Notes under the pieces: model-generated
What the model was told of the DNA's origin: nothing
Seen by the model: the letters and a program-made list of their open reading frames with translations, nothing else
Databases searched by the model: none
In this document: positions 53,491 through 63,800 of the stretch, piece after piece
Layout: each line of letters begins with the position of its first letter
Numbering within the stretch: position 1 is the first letter of the stretch
Assembly: GCF_021502655.1 (NCBI RefSeq)
Contig: NZ_JAKFFT010000002.1
Coordinates: 372,001 to 436,000, forward strand
DNA from: Dyadobacter sp. CY347
GTDB lineage: Bacteria; Bacteroidota; Bacteroidia; Cytophagales; Spirosomataceae
Length of the DNA stretch: 64,000 bases
Reading direction: 5' to 3'
Position numbers and translations under genes: made by a program

Positions 53491-54396
53491 TTATTTTCTC
53501 ACCAGGATCTCTTCGGTTACCCGCCATCCGTTGCCACCCATGTAACCATATCTCAAATAGAAGGTTTTGGTTGCAGGGTCGTAGGTGTTGTTTGCTTTTG
53601 AAGCATTCGCCCAGGCCGGTGTATATGGAGAAGGCAAAGCAGTGTCAAACTGTGTATAAGGCGCTCCTGCTGCTCCGGCGGCTGGTGTAATGGTTACTTT
53701 GTTTGTTTTTGGATCAATGGTCAAATTGGCATTGTAGCCCGAACCCCCCAAATCACCGAGTTCTACTGAAACCGTTGTTGGCGAAACAGTTACCATTGGT
53801 TTGTCTTTCGCAACCGCTCTTGGTGCTGTCGGGTGATAAACATATCCCGTTGCTGCGTAAGTCGCGTCGTAAATGTTCTTAGCCTTAACAGCCAGCAGGA
53901 TCGTTCCGAAGTTGCCGCTAACTACGCCCGTTGAAGCGGATTTGATCTGGATCGGAAGCACATAGCTTTTGGCAAAATCAAACTTCGACGGTTTCAGCTT
54001 GATCACAACTTCTGCTCTGCGCTGTCCTTTTGGAATGACAACGGATGCAGGAATGGTATAAAGGTCCGGCGTAATCGCTTCGAATGCTTCTTCCTGCTCT
54101 GCATTATACTGCGTTACGGCAGCTGTATCCACGCCCAATGTTACGGTAATGTCCTGCGGTGCAACATCTGCTCCGGAGTAACTGACTTCAACCGGATAGT
54201 CGGCTTCCTCAGCCAGATCAAACGACTGAGAATAAAGTGCATAAGTGCTGCCGGAAGGTGATACGAAGCTGGACGGGTTTTTAAACTCAACGACATTCGT
54301 CGAGGTGTCCGGATCCAGGTTCATGTCGTCTTTCAGGCAGGATGTAATGGCCACACCAAAGAGGAAAAGGCCAGCTATTTTTATTGAATAGTTCAT
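53491..54396 (-). CDS. DUF1735 (BT_3987-like) surface lipoprotein
   Basis: The 301-aa lipoprotein has lipobox Cys20 (ITSC) followed by LKDD, a good surface-export signal in Bacteroidetes. An N-terminal DUF1735-type Ig-like domain (about 30-160; YPVEVSYSGAD...) is followed by a second beta-rich domain (about 165-300; DUF4361-like). Such proteins often accompany SusCD pairs and bind glycan or peptide at the cell surface. It is the last gene of the SusC-SusD unit, 10 bp after the SusD stop. Confidence 0.82.
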   Translation of the reverse strand: MNYSIKIAGLFLFGVAITSCLKDDMNLDPDTSTNVVEFKNPSSFVSPSGSTYALYSQSFDLAEEADYPVEVSYSGADVAPQDITVTLGVDTAAVTQYNAEQEEAFEAITPDLYTIPASVVIPKGQRRAEVVIKLKPSKFDFAKSYVLPIQIKSASTGVVSGNFGTILLAVKAKNIYDATYAATGYVYHPTAPRAVAKDKPMVTVSPTTVSVELGDLGGSGYNANLTIDPKTNKVTITPAAGAAGAPYTQFDTALPSPYTPAWANASKANNTYDPATKTFYLRYGYMGGNGWRVTEEILVRK

Positions 54397-54406
54397 ATCA
54401 GATTGT

Positions 54407-55981
54407 TCAGTTAGGATCCCAGAAGATCAAATCAGTAAATGGGTTAATCACTCTGTAATTTCCAGCGTTGTACGACTGCTCGGAAGTTGGGTAAAGAATT
54501 CTGGAAGGAAGCTTGTCGGGACGCGTTGATGTGGACAGCAGCGAAGCAATGTTGTGATAAGCGTCGCCATTTGGCTGTGTCACCGGGTAGCCTGTTCTTC
54601 TGAATTCATTGTAACCTTCCTCGGAGTTGATCATATTTACCGCGATCCATTTTTGCGTGATGATCGCTTCCAGGCGTTGCGCTGGTGTTGTAGCCAGCTT
54701 AATGTTCACCAGATAGCTGGCTGCATTTGCAACTTTGTAAGCAGCTACGTCAGCTGTTACATTTTTTCCAGCTGCAACCACATTGGTCACATCTTTGTAC
54801 AGATAAGTGTATGATGCGGCGATACCGGCGTCAAAACTTGCGGCAAAATCGCCTGTGATGAAACCTTTCAATCTTGCTTCTGCCTGTAAGAACTGCGCTT
54901 CTGCAAGCAGCATCAGCACTTGTCCCTGGCTTGGGCCTTTCAAAACACCCAGTGCGTTACTAATGCTGGAAGCGCTGCTGAATGTGCCGGTATACCAGGT
55001 AGAATAGTTGGTAATGATCGTTGGCGCATCCACTTCGTTTCCAAGCTGGTTTACCGGTGTATTGGTTTCGAAGTTTTTGAAGATCACTTCGCCTCTTCCC
55101 GTGTCCTCCAGCTTTTGACCCTTGTAAAATCCGAAAGCGAATTCGGTAGGGATGCGGGAAGAGTTAGAAAGCGTGCCCGTTGTCTGATATCCCCAGGAAT
55201 TCCAGAGTGGGTTTGGTTTATCTTTCACATAGCCCGGATTTACAATCGCATCGTCCGTGATGAAGCCAAGTGTTTTGTCCAGCGCAGCAAATTTTGTGGT
55301 TACAAAAGAAGAAAGTGCAGGCACGCCAGAAACACGGATCAGAATACGAAGCTTTACCGTGTTGGCAAATTTCTTCCATTTTTCCATATCACCGCCAAAC
55401 ATTGGATCGGAAGATGAATTCAGTGCCGTTGGAAATTCTGCCCCATCAATCTTTGCAATCGATTCGTCAAGTTTAGTAATAAGATCCTGATAAATCGTTG
55501 CTGCGTCGTCATACTTAGGCGTCAGGTTCGCATTGTTTTGCAAAGCCTCTGTGTAAGGAACGTCACCGAAGGCATCCACTAATTTCTGGAAGTTATAAGC
55601 AACCATGATCTGTGCCGCTGCACTGGCATAGGCCTGCGTATCGTCGCCTTCCGTCTGATCGATCACATATTTGTAATCATTCAGGTTGTCATACGCATTG
55701 ACCCACAGTGCGTTATAGTCGTTCGGGATGATCTGGTAGTTGAACAAATTACCAAAACCTGAAAAACCTCCCGCATTGGCCATGTAGCCACCGAAATGTG
55801 CACCATAACCGTTAAACTGGTTCGATACAGAAGCCGTCCCGGTGATAGCAGCGGGCAAAACCAGCAGGGCTTGCACACTTGTTGCCTGGTTCGGGTTGGT
55901 ATTGATATCGAGATAATCTTTACAAGATGAGAGGACTGTGATTAGCAGTACCAGCATCCAACTGATGTTATATCTTTTCAT
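54407..55981 (-). CDS. SusD/RagB-family surface lipoprotein
   Basis: The 524-aa lipoprotein has lipobox Cys20 (LSSC) followed by KDYLDINTNPN, the typical SusD-like N-terminus. Helical TPR-like repeats follow (EALQNNANLTPKYDDAATIY...). It belongs to the SusD-like_2 group. These proteins sit as a lid on SusC and capture the nutrient. Its start is 10 bp from the SusC stop. The substrate is unknown. Confidence 0.92.
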   Translation of the reverse strand: MKRYNISWMLVLLITVLSSCKDYLDINTNPNQATSVQALLVLPAAITGTASVSNQFNGYGAHFGGYMANAGGFSGFGNLFNYQIIPNDYNALWVNAYDNLNDYKYVIDQTEGDDTQAYASAAAQIMVAYNFQKLVDAFGDVPYTEALQNNANLTPKYDDAATIYQDLITKLDESIAKIDGAEFPTALNSSSDPMFGGDMEKWKKFANTVKLRILIRVSGVPALSSFVTTKFAALDKTLGFITDDAIVNPGYVKDKPNPLWNSWGYQTTGTLSNSSRIPTEFAFGFYKGQKLEDTGRGEVIFKNFETNTPVNQLGNEVDAPTIITNYSTWYTGTFSSASSISNALGVLKGPSQGQVLMLLAEAQFLQAEARLKGFITGDFAASFDAGIAASYTYLYKDVTNVVAAGKNVTADVAAYKVANAASYLVNIKLATTPAQRLEAIITQKWIAVNMINSEEGYNEFRRTGYPVTQPNGDAYHNIASLLSTSTRPDKLPSRILYPTSEQSYNAGNYRVINPFTDLIFWDPN

Positions 55982-55991
55982 TATTGTTTAA

Positions 55992-58900
55992 TTAGAATGT
56001 TAATGATAATGTGCCACCGAAGTAACGCGCCGGCGGTGTTTGGCCAAGGCTGGTGAAACCGACAGCATTGTTGTCTGCTCCGTTTGAACTATACTCAGGA
56101 TCGGTGTACAGGTTTGATTTTGGGGCCCATATAAAGAGGTTTCTTCCCTGAACGCTGACGCTGGCACCTTTGATCACTTTTGTTTTTTCAAGCAATCCGG
56201 CGGGCAGCTCGTAGCCAATCGATGCCTCACGCAATTTCCAGAAACCTGCCGAGTTCGTAAAATTCCGGCCTATGTCTCTATTTCTGGTTGCATCCGTCCA
56301 GAAATCAGCACCACCACTTCTTACAGCAATGTTGGTGTTCTCGACAAATTCACCTTCTGCATTCTCATAAGAGGAATTTGGAATCACAAAACGATCCCTG
56401 TTGTACCAGCCCGTACGAACCCCAGCACCGGAAAAGTCAAATCCACCGGAAACTGAATTGTAGATATAATGTCCATTGCGATACTCAAACAGCAGGTTCA
56501 GTCTTAACTTTTTGAAGGTAATACCTCCATTTACGCCCAGGATGTGCGGCGGGTTGGTGATGCCAACATCATGGTATGTACCATCTGTCGAAGGATAACC
56601 CGTTTTTGCATCAACAATAATTCTTCCCTGATCGTCGCGTCTGTAATCCGTTACCTGAAGAAGCGGGAAAGGCGAGCCTACTTTTGCAATAACCTTGGCA
56701 GGAGAACCCGAAGAACCAACGCTCAGCTCGTTAGATTGTGCAGATAGGGAAAGCACTTCATTCTGGTTGTAAGTGTAATTGGCGCTCAAATCCACTTTTA
56801 GTCCCGAAGCAGTTTTGATCGGGGTAATGTGCAATGTTGCTTCAATCCCTTTGTTTTCAACCTCTCCAATGTTCGTCCTTAATGATCCGAAACCCGTAGA
56901 GTTTGGAATTAAAACGGTGATGGTTTGGTCAACGGTGTTGGTTTTGTAAAAAGTAAGACCACCACCAATGCTCCATGGACGGAATTCAAAGTCGATACCA
57001 CCCTCAAGGCCTGTTGTGATCTCCGGTTTCAGGTTCGCAGAAACAAGCACGTTATCCTGAACAAATCCGGCACCACTTGTATATGGGTAACCAAAAGCTT
57101 GGGAGAATGTACTGCTCAAAGAGTAAGCACCCAGGTTATTCAATGGAATTGGGCCAAAATCTCTGTTGTTACCTAAGTTAACTTGTCCAACCTGTGAGTA
57201 ACCTGCACGGAATTTCAAACTTTCAAGGAATTCGGAGTTTGCAAGTCCGGGGATCGCGTCGCTTGCAATAAAGGAAATGTCCGCAGAAGGATAGAAGAAT
57301 GAGCGGTTTTCTTTCGCCAGGATCGAACGCCAGTCATTTCTTCCTGTCACGTGCAGGTAAAGGAATTCTTTAAAACCAAGACGGGCTTCACCATACACAC
57401 CAATTTGACGTGCTTTGTAATTTCCTTCGTTTGCGATCGGCGGGTTCAAGCTGTTACCGATGTTATACAGTCCGTCAATAACAAGACCGTTCGCAACAAC
57501 ACCCATTGCCTTGGTTGCGTTTTCGCGAACTGTTGTTCCAACCGCAACATTCAGGTTAAATGAAGGAGTCAGGTTTGTTCTGAACTCAGCCAAAAAGTCG
57601 TTGACAAACTGAGTTGTGTAACCTGCATAATCAGTTACCAATCCTGCAATGTCTGTTTTGGAGCTTCCTGAAATGCTTTTGGTATAATCTGTATATGTGA
57701 ATTTGCCTGTGTAAACTTTTCCTGACAAGTTACGGCCGCTCATACCCACACGATACGTGAATGTCAATGGTTTTACCGGGTTCCATTTCAATTCCATGTT
57801 CCCCTGCAGATAGTCATTCCGCTGATCCCAACGGTTGTTAGACAATGTAAAGTAGGGATTCTGGTAATACTCATTGAAATAGCCATTAGGGTTAGCATAT
57901 GGGTTGTTCTGCCAATCTTCATATTGCGTAACATCCACCTGACCGGGTGACATCAGCATATTTTCGTAAGCAGCTGCCGTATTGCTGCTTTGTGCAGTAC
58001 GACCAGCAATAAAGTTTGTGTTAAATGATGCAGTCAGGTTTTTGTAAATGTGACGCACCACGTTCGCACGTACGCTGTATCTTTTATACTTGTCATATGG
58101 AACAGTTGATTTTTGATCAAAATACTGTGCTGACAAGTAGAATGTGCCTTTTTCATCACCTGTCGTCACACTTAGGTCAGTTTGATTAGCCACACCTGTG
58201 TTCCAGAAGTCCTCGCGGAAATTTTTCGTTGAATAAGGAACAGATTGAATAGAGCCATCCTGTAATGGCTTACCAATGTTCACCATCGATCCGTCGTATG
58301 CCGGACCATACTGCTGGTTTTCGTACGGCGTATACGTAGGTACATCATCCGGTGTTGTTCCCGATCCGAAACCGTTTTGCAGCTGAGGTAAAAAGCTTAC
58401 TTTTTCAAGTGTTGTGGTGTTGGATACTTTGAACTGCGTTACCCCCGATTTTCCTTTTTTGGTAGTAACGATCAAGGCACCGTTGGATGCATCGGAACCA
58501 TATAATGCGGCTGCACCTGCTCCATTCAAAACCTGGATATCGTCAATATCTTCCGGGTTAAGGTTACCCAGGATATCGTTTGTTGATATAATGTTGTCGA
58601 TTACAACCAGCGCCTGGTTGTTACCGGTCAAGGAGCGGTTACCGCGAAGTACGAGGCGGTAGTTCGGGTTCACCCCGCTGCTCACACCCATAACCAGCAA
58701 TCCCGGCACACGGCCTGCAAGGCTGGCCGCCACACTAATGGGTTTGCCTTGGACAATGTCCTGCGCTTTTACGGTCGTCGACTGGTTACCCAGCTCGCGG
58801 CGTTGTGCCGTTAGACCACCGGCGGTGATCACGACTTCATTCAGCGCAAGTTCGTCCAGCGCCAAAACAACATCGAGTTTTCCTGATGAAGGTGCTTTCA

Positions 58901-59147
58901 GCTCCTGGTTCAGGAAGCCGACAAAAGAAAAGATAAGCGTTTGATCCGGGCGCGCATTAATGCTGTATTCGCCTTTATCATTGGATAATGTTCCGGTGTT
59001 CGTGCCGGCAATTCTGATTGATACGCCGGGAAGAAGTGACCCGTCGTCCTTGGAAGTAACCGTCCCGGTTACCTCCCTGCTTTGGGCGAATGCCTGGCTG
59101 CAGAGCAGCAGCAACCCTCCCAAGAAGAGTAGTAGATTTTGTTTCAT
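55992..59147 (-). CDS. SusC/RagA-family TonB-dependent outer-membrane transporter
   Basis: The 1051-aa protein has a signal peptide (residues 1-21), a carboxypeptidase-D-like beta-sandwich (about 23-105), a TonB-box-like stretch (EVVITA near 105), a plug domain (about 118-230) with LRGNRSL and VLNGAGAAALYGS, and a 22-stranded barrel ending in LSLTF. It imports a large nutrient with SusD using TonB energy. It is the first gene of the unit SusC, SusD, DUF1735. No regulator or glycosidase lies beside it, so its substrate is not predictable. Confidence 0.95.
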   Translation of the reverse strand: MKQNLLLFLGGLLLLCSQAFAQSREVTGTVTSKDDGSLLPGVSIRIAGTNTGTLSNDKGEYSINARPDQTLIFSFVGFLNQELKAPSSGKLDVVLALDELALNEVVITAGGLTAQRRELGNQSTTVKAQDIVQGKPISVAASLAGRVPGLLVMGVSSGVNPNYRLVLRGNRSLTGNNQALVVIDNIISTNDILGNLNPEDIDDIQVLNGAGAAALYGSDASNGALIVTTKKGKSGVTQFKVSNTTTLEKVSFLPQLQNGFGSGTTPDDVPTYTPYENQQYGPAYDGSMVNIGKPLQDGSIQSVPYSTKNFREDFWNTGVANQTDLSVTTGDEKGTFYLSAQYFDQKSTVPYDKYKRYSVRANVVRHIYKNLTASFNTNFIAGRTAQSSNTAAAYENMLMSPGQVDVTQYEDWQNNPYANPNGYFNEYYQNPYFTLSNNRWDQRNDYLQGNMELKWNPVKPLTFTYRVGMSGRNLSGKVYTGKFTYTDYTKSISGSSKTDIAGLVTDYAGYTTQFVNDFLAEFRTNLTPSFNLNVAVGTTVRENATKAMGVVANGLVIDGLYNIGNSLNPPIANEGNYKARQIGVYGEARLGFKEFLYLHVTGRNDWRSILAKENRSFFYPSADISFIASDAIPGLANSEFLESLKFRAGYSQVGQVNLGNNRDFGPIPLNNLGAYSLSSTFSQAFGYPYTSGAGFVQDNVLVSANLKPEITTGLEGGIDFEFRPWSIGGGLTFYKTNTVDQTITVLIPNSTGFGSLRTNIGEVENKGIEATLHITPIKTASGLKVDLSANYTYNQNEVLSLSAQSNELSVGSSGSPAKVIAKVGSPFPLLQVTDYRRDDQGRIIVDAKTGYPSTDGTYHDVGITNPPHILGVNGGITFKKLRLNLLFEYRNGHYIYNSVSGGFDFSGAGVRTGWYNRDRFVIPNSSYENAEGEFVENTNIAVRSGGADFWTDATRNRDIGRNFTNSAGFWKLREASIGYELPAGLLEKTKVIKGASVSVQGRNLFIWAPKSNLYTDPEYSSNGADNNAVGFTSLGQTPPARYFGGTLSLTF

Positions 59148-59333
59148 TAAGTTAGGTTTGTTATTAAAATGCTTACGTAAAAATAATTATTGTTTAGACA
59201 ATTGCAACTAGCAACGCACCTTTTCTAGATTAAAATTTGTCCGTAAAGGAGTTTTCGTTGATTAAATTTTACAAATGCCATATTACTCAAAATTTAAGGC
59301 ATGTTTGGGAGCCTTATTGGGGGAAGGGCATAA

Positions 59334-59360
59334 AAAAAGGGGACAAAATGTCCCCTTTTT
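59334..59360 (-). terminator. Terminator ending the second SusCD transcript
   Basis: A 12-bp perfect stem AAAAAGGGGACA / TGTCCCCTTTTT with an AAA loop. On the minus strand a T-run follows. It separates the SusCD unit starting beyond 64000 from the one starting at 59147. Confidence 0.92.
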
Positions 59361-59383
59361 CTGTATGTCGGTAAGCTTCAAAA

Positions 59384-60847
59384 TTAAAACTTATCCCACC
59401 ACAATTTAGTCGTTACAAGGTCTCCACCAATTGCACCGGCAGCTGATTCGCGGTTTACACCGTTCAGCGTTTGCTCATTGATCGGGTAGATCATTCTTAC
59501 AGGGATAGCTAGTCCGGCAGGAGCGTTACCACCAGTTGGAGGAAGCAATTTTGGATAATCCAATCTTCTCCATTCAACCCATGATTCCCATCCTCTGTTA
59601 TACAATGCCAACCATTTCTGGAAGCCGATTTTTTCTTTGTAACTAGCTCCTGCTGTTGCATAAGCCACTTTTGGCTGCACAAGGTAAGCGGTTGTTGCAG
59701 CAGTAATGGCAGCAGCTGGCTCACCGATATTGTTCAACCAATATTCAATGGAAGCACCAACGGCTTTGTTATAATGCGTAGCAGCAGAACCTGTGATAAA
59801 ACCTCTCTCGACAGCCTCAGCAAGCAAGAATTCAACCTCAGAATAATCCAGCAAAATTCCTTCCAGATCCGGCTCAATAATATTGTCGCCTACGTGAGAG
59901 AATGCGGAATAAGTGTTTGAAAAACCATAGTTACCACCAATATACACGCCATCTTCGTTAGGTGTGAAGAAGGCAGGAAGTCTTGGATCTTTCAAATCTT
60001 TCAAAGGATTGAGAATGGTTGCAGAGGCAACGAAATCCTGACGGCTTGAATACAACGGGTTCAAATTCTGAGCAATTACGTTGTAGTTCGGCGGGGTGTC
60101 GATGTATGGGAACGCTGCGATATCATTGTTAGACGTGAAAACATTTGCCGCCGCTTGTGCTACCAGTGTTTTTGCCTTAGCAGGATCACTGTCCGCAATG
60201 ATCATTGCCAGTTTCAATTTCAATGAATTGGCAAACTTAGCCCATTGCGCGTTGTTACCCTCATAAAGCAAGTCACCATTTGTAAAGCCTACGCCGGTTG
60301 TGCTGAATTTAGGAATCGCAACATCCAGACGGGCCAGCAAGGCATCGTAAACAGTTTTAGCATCGTCATACTTTGGAAGTACGTTATCAGGATTCAAAGC
60401 TTCCGAATAAGGGATGTTACCAAAAGTATTCACAAGTGCAGCCCAGGCCATTACTTCAACAACTTCGATCTGTGCCAATTGCACGTCTCTGTTTGCAGGA
60501 AGAATGAACTCGTCTGCATTCAGCAGTCTTCGCGCTTCGTTCAAATCGGAAATTACACCTTTGTAAAGCCCCTGCCAGAAAGCCTGAGGAACTGTACGCG
60601 CTGTTACGTTGTAACGAGGCTCATCCAGGTAAGTGGTTGTTGCCCAGTGTTGTACGTACAAGCGATAGTTATTAACGTTTACGTTAGGGCTTGTCAATGT
60701 ATCGGCAAGGCCTTTCAAAGCATTAGAGAACAAATTCACCGGTGGCACCTCCGAAGGGCGCTTCTGGTCAACATTGTAGTCGTCCAGGCTGTCGACGCAA
60801 GCGGTCATCAGCAGGATCGGTAGAAAGAAAATGATTAATCTTTTCAT
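59384..60847 (-). CDS. SusD/RagB-family surface lipoprotein (second unit)
   Basis: The 487-aa lipoprotein has lipobox Cys17 (LMTAC) followed by VDSLDDYN. It has the SusD-like_2 layout: LNEARRLL, IVEVMAWAALVNTFGNIPYSEALNP and a C-terminal RMIYPINEQTLN. Its start is 8 bp from the stop of the upstream SusC gene. It is only distantly similar in wording to the SusD at 54407, so this is a separate uptake system rather than a recent duplicate. Confidence 0.92.
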   Translation of the reverse strand: MKRLIIFFLPILLMTACVDSLDDYNVDQKRPSEVPPVNLFSNALKGLADTLTSPNVNVNNYRLYVQHWATTTYLDEPRYNVTARTVPQAFWQGLYKGVISDLNEARRLLNADEFILPANRDVQLAQIEVVEVMAWAALVNTFGNIPYSEALNPDNVLPKYDDAKTVYDALLARLDVAIPKFSTTGVGFTNGDLLYEGNNAQWAKFANSLKLKLAMIIADSDPAKAKTLVAQAAANVFTSNNDIAAFPYIDTPPNYNVIAQNLNPLYSSRQDFVASATILNPLKDLKDPRLPAFFTPNEDGVYIGGNYGFSNTYSAFSHVGDNIIEPDLEGILLDYSEVEFLLAEAVERGFITGSAATHYNKAVGASIEYWLNNIGEPAAAITAATTAYLVQPKVAYATAGASYKEKIGFQKWLALYNRGWESWVEWRRLDYPKLLPPTGGNAPAGLAIPVRMIYPINEQTLNGVNRESAAGAIGGDLVTTKLWWDKF

Positions 60848-60855
60848 ACTATATT

Positions 60856-63800
60856 TTAGAAACGGAATTTAACATTGAAACCATAACTTCTTACCGCCGG
60901 ATAAGCACCACTTTGGTAACCGCCTGCACCGTTCAGCAAGCCTGAGCCCAAACCTTCTTCCGGATCTTGGAAATCCATGTTTTTGTGAATGATCCAAAGG
61001 TTACGTCCGATTACTGAAACGTCAATTCCTTTGAAAGCGCGCAATTTTGCAACGAAATCTTGTGGCAAAGAGTAAGTCAAGGCAACTTCTCTCAATTTAA
61101 TGTAGCTCGCATCGTAGATATACATCGCACGTGGAGGGTTGGTTGGGTAACCATAAGCCGTGTTTCCGTTACCATCTGAGTTTTCAGCTCTGATGTCGTT
61201 AGGGCTGCCATCAGCCTTCACGCCCGGGAACAACACACCACCTGGGCGATCTGTCAGACCAAGTCTTTTGCCATCTTTATCGTAGTTGTAAGCAGGATCT
61301 CTTTTTGGGTTACCCAATTCGTTCACGCCGGCAGTGATCGGATACATACCTGTTCCTTCTCCATACCATTGATCCAGTGACCATACATCTCCACCATGAC
61401 GGATGTCAAGCAAGAAACTCAATGAAAGTGATTTGAATTTCAAGTTGTTGCTGATACCACCAATCCAATCCGGGTTAGGATTACCGATAATTTCGGCAGC
61501 ACTGGCAGTTGCGGCATACGTACCGTTCGAGCGAACTATTTTCTGACCATTGTCTTTATGGTATTCGAAGTTCGTTCCGCGGATAATACCAAATGGCTGT
61601 CCAACAGCAGCATTCAGAGATACACCACCTTGTAAGTTGGCAACAGGAACGTTTGTTACACCTTCATATAGGCTGATAACCTCGTTTCTGTTACGTGCAA
61701 AGTTCGCGCTCACTGTCCATGAGAAGTCAGCCGTTTTTATCGGCGTTACATAAGCAGAGATCTCGATACCTTTGTTTTGAACCTCTCCTGAGTTGATATA
61801 CTTGAAAGCAAATCCTGTCGCAGCTGAAACAGATACGGGAAGAACTTGGTCAAGCGTTTGTGAGCGGTAGTACGTGAAGTTAAAACCTACACGATCGTTC
61901 AGGAATGCTGTTTCCAATCCGAATTCATAGCTTTTAGTACGCTCTGATTTCAGGTTAGGGTTGTTTTTTGTGTTACGCAATGTAAAGTATGGAGTGGATC
62001 CGATACCAGTTGGTTTGTCATAAACATCCAAAACACTTCCCCATGGAGCATCATTACCAACTTCCGCGTAGTTAGCGCTCAATTTACCCATTGTCAACCA
62101 GTCAAATTTGAAGCCCGGAAGGTTTGAGAAGTTGAAGTTGGCACCGATCGCAGGATAGAAATACGTGTTGTTATCTTTTGGAAGCGTCGATGATTTATCT
62201 TGTCTTGCTGTAAGGTCAAGGTTAACCAGATCTTTGTAACCAAATGAAGCCTGAGCATAAATACCATCCACACCAATGCGTTGGTAAGTTTCAGACGGCG
62301 CTTCGATCGCATTGATAGAGTTCAGCAGGGAATAAAGTCCCGGTACAACCATACCACCATTCGTTTTCGCTCTGATCGCGTTCAACTTCGATCTGCGCAT
62401 GCTTCCACCCGCCAAACCTGAGAAGTTAATATCTTTCGTGATGGCTTTACGGAAGTTAACGATTACGTCCAGGTTGGTTTCATTGAAACCTCTGTTGTAA
62501 CGGCTGTATTCCGCAGGGCTTGAACTGTTGAATGCAATTCTTTCTTCCTGGAAATCCTGCGTTCCGTTGTATGCAAAACGACCTGTAATGTCAACCCACG
62601 GAGCAAGCTTGTAAATAGCCTGTGCATAACCGAAGAAGTTATCACGCGTATCGTTCGAATAGTTTTGGTAACGGGAGTAGTATGGGTTTTCAGAGTAGAT
62701 CGGGCCGTTTGTGTCAAATGGTCTTGTTGGGCTCGCCCAGTTCCATGTTACGTTCTGCTCGTTTCTGAAATAAGCGTCTTTTTGTTCCAATAAATCAACG
62801 TTGGTCTGGAACCACTGTCTGAACTGTTGGTTAGGGTTTTTACCATCATAACCTGTTCCGTAACGACCAAGACCTTTGATCTGGGAATAGTTGGCATTAG
62901 CCTGAACTGACAATTTTTTCGACAAGTCAAAAGAAGCCGAGAAGTTGAAAAGGTTCTTGCCCAACTTACTGTTTGGAAGCACGCCTTTCTCATCATTTCT
63001 TGTGTATCCAACTTTAAAAGTTGAGTTATCACCTCCACCGGTGATGCTTACGCTTTGGTTTGAGTTGACACCAGTTTCATAAAATTTGTCCGGTCCGTTT
63101 GCAGCAGCAACCCATGGAGTCATTTTCTGATAATTCGGTGAACTTGGGTCAAGTGCATCCCACTGGTAAACCATTACATTCGGGTCGAATTTAGGACCGA
63201 AAGAAGCATCTGCATCAAACAATGTAATGTTTCCTTCTCCTGAACCCAGGTTACCACGGTAAAAACGCGTTTTTGCGCCGTCACCATCGTATCCTGCACC
63301 ATATTCTTTCTGATATTTCACGAAAGTCGATTTGTCGATCTTACCCCAGGTAACACCGCTGTTCACAACCACGTCGAAGCTATTTTTACGTCCTTGTTTG
63401 GTGGTGATCAAAATCACACCGTTGGAAGCACGTGAACCGTACAATGCTGTTGCAGCTGCACCTTTCAAAACGTTTACCGAAGCAATGTTGTCAGGGTTGA
63501 TATCCGCTGCGGCATTACCGTAGTCAGTTCCTGCGCGACCTGTCTGCTGATCGGAAGTGTTGGTGTTGGCATTGGAAACGGGCACACCGTCGATAACCCA
63601 AAGGGCCTGGTTGTTACCGGTAATGGATTTAAAACCACGGATAACCGCGCTGGTCGATCCACCCATGTTGTTGTTTGTTTTAATGTCCAGACCAGCCACT
63701 TTACCTGCCAGTGCGTTCATTACGCTTGGGTTACGCGCCTGCGTGATTTGTTCAGCGTTAACCTGCTGAGCGGCGTAAACCAGTTCATTCCTTTTTCTTT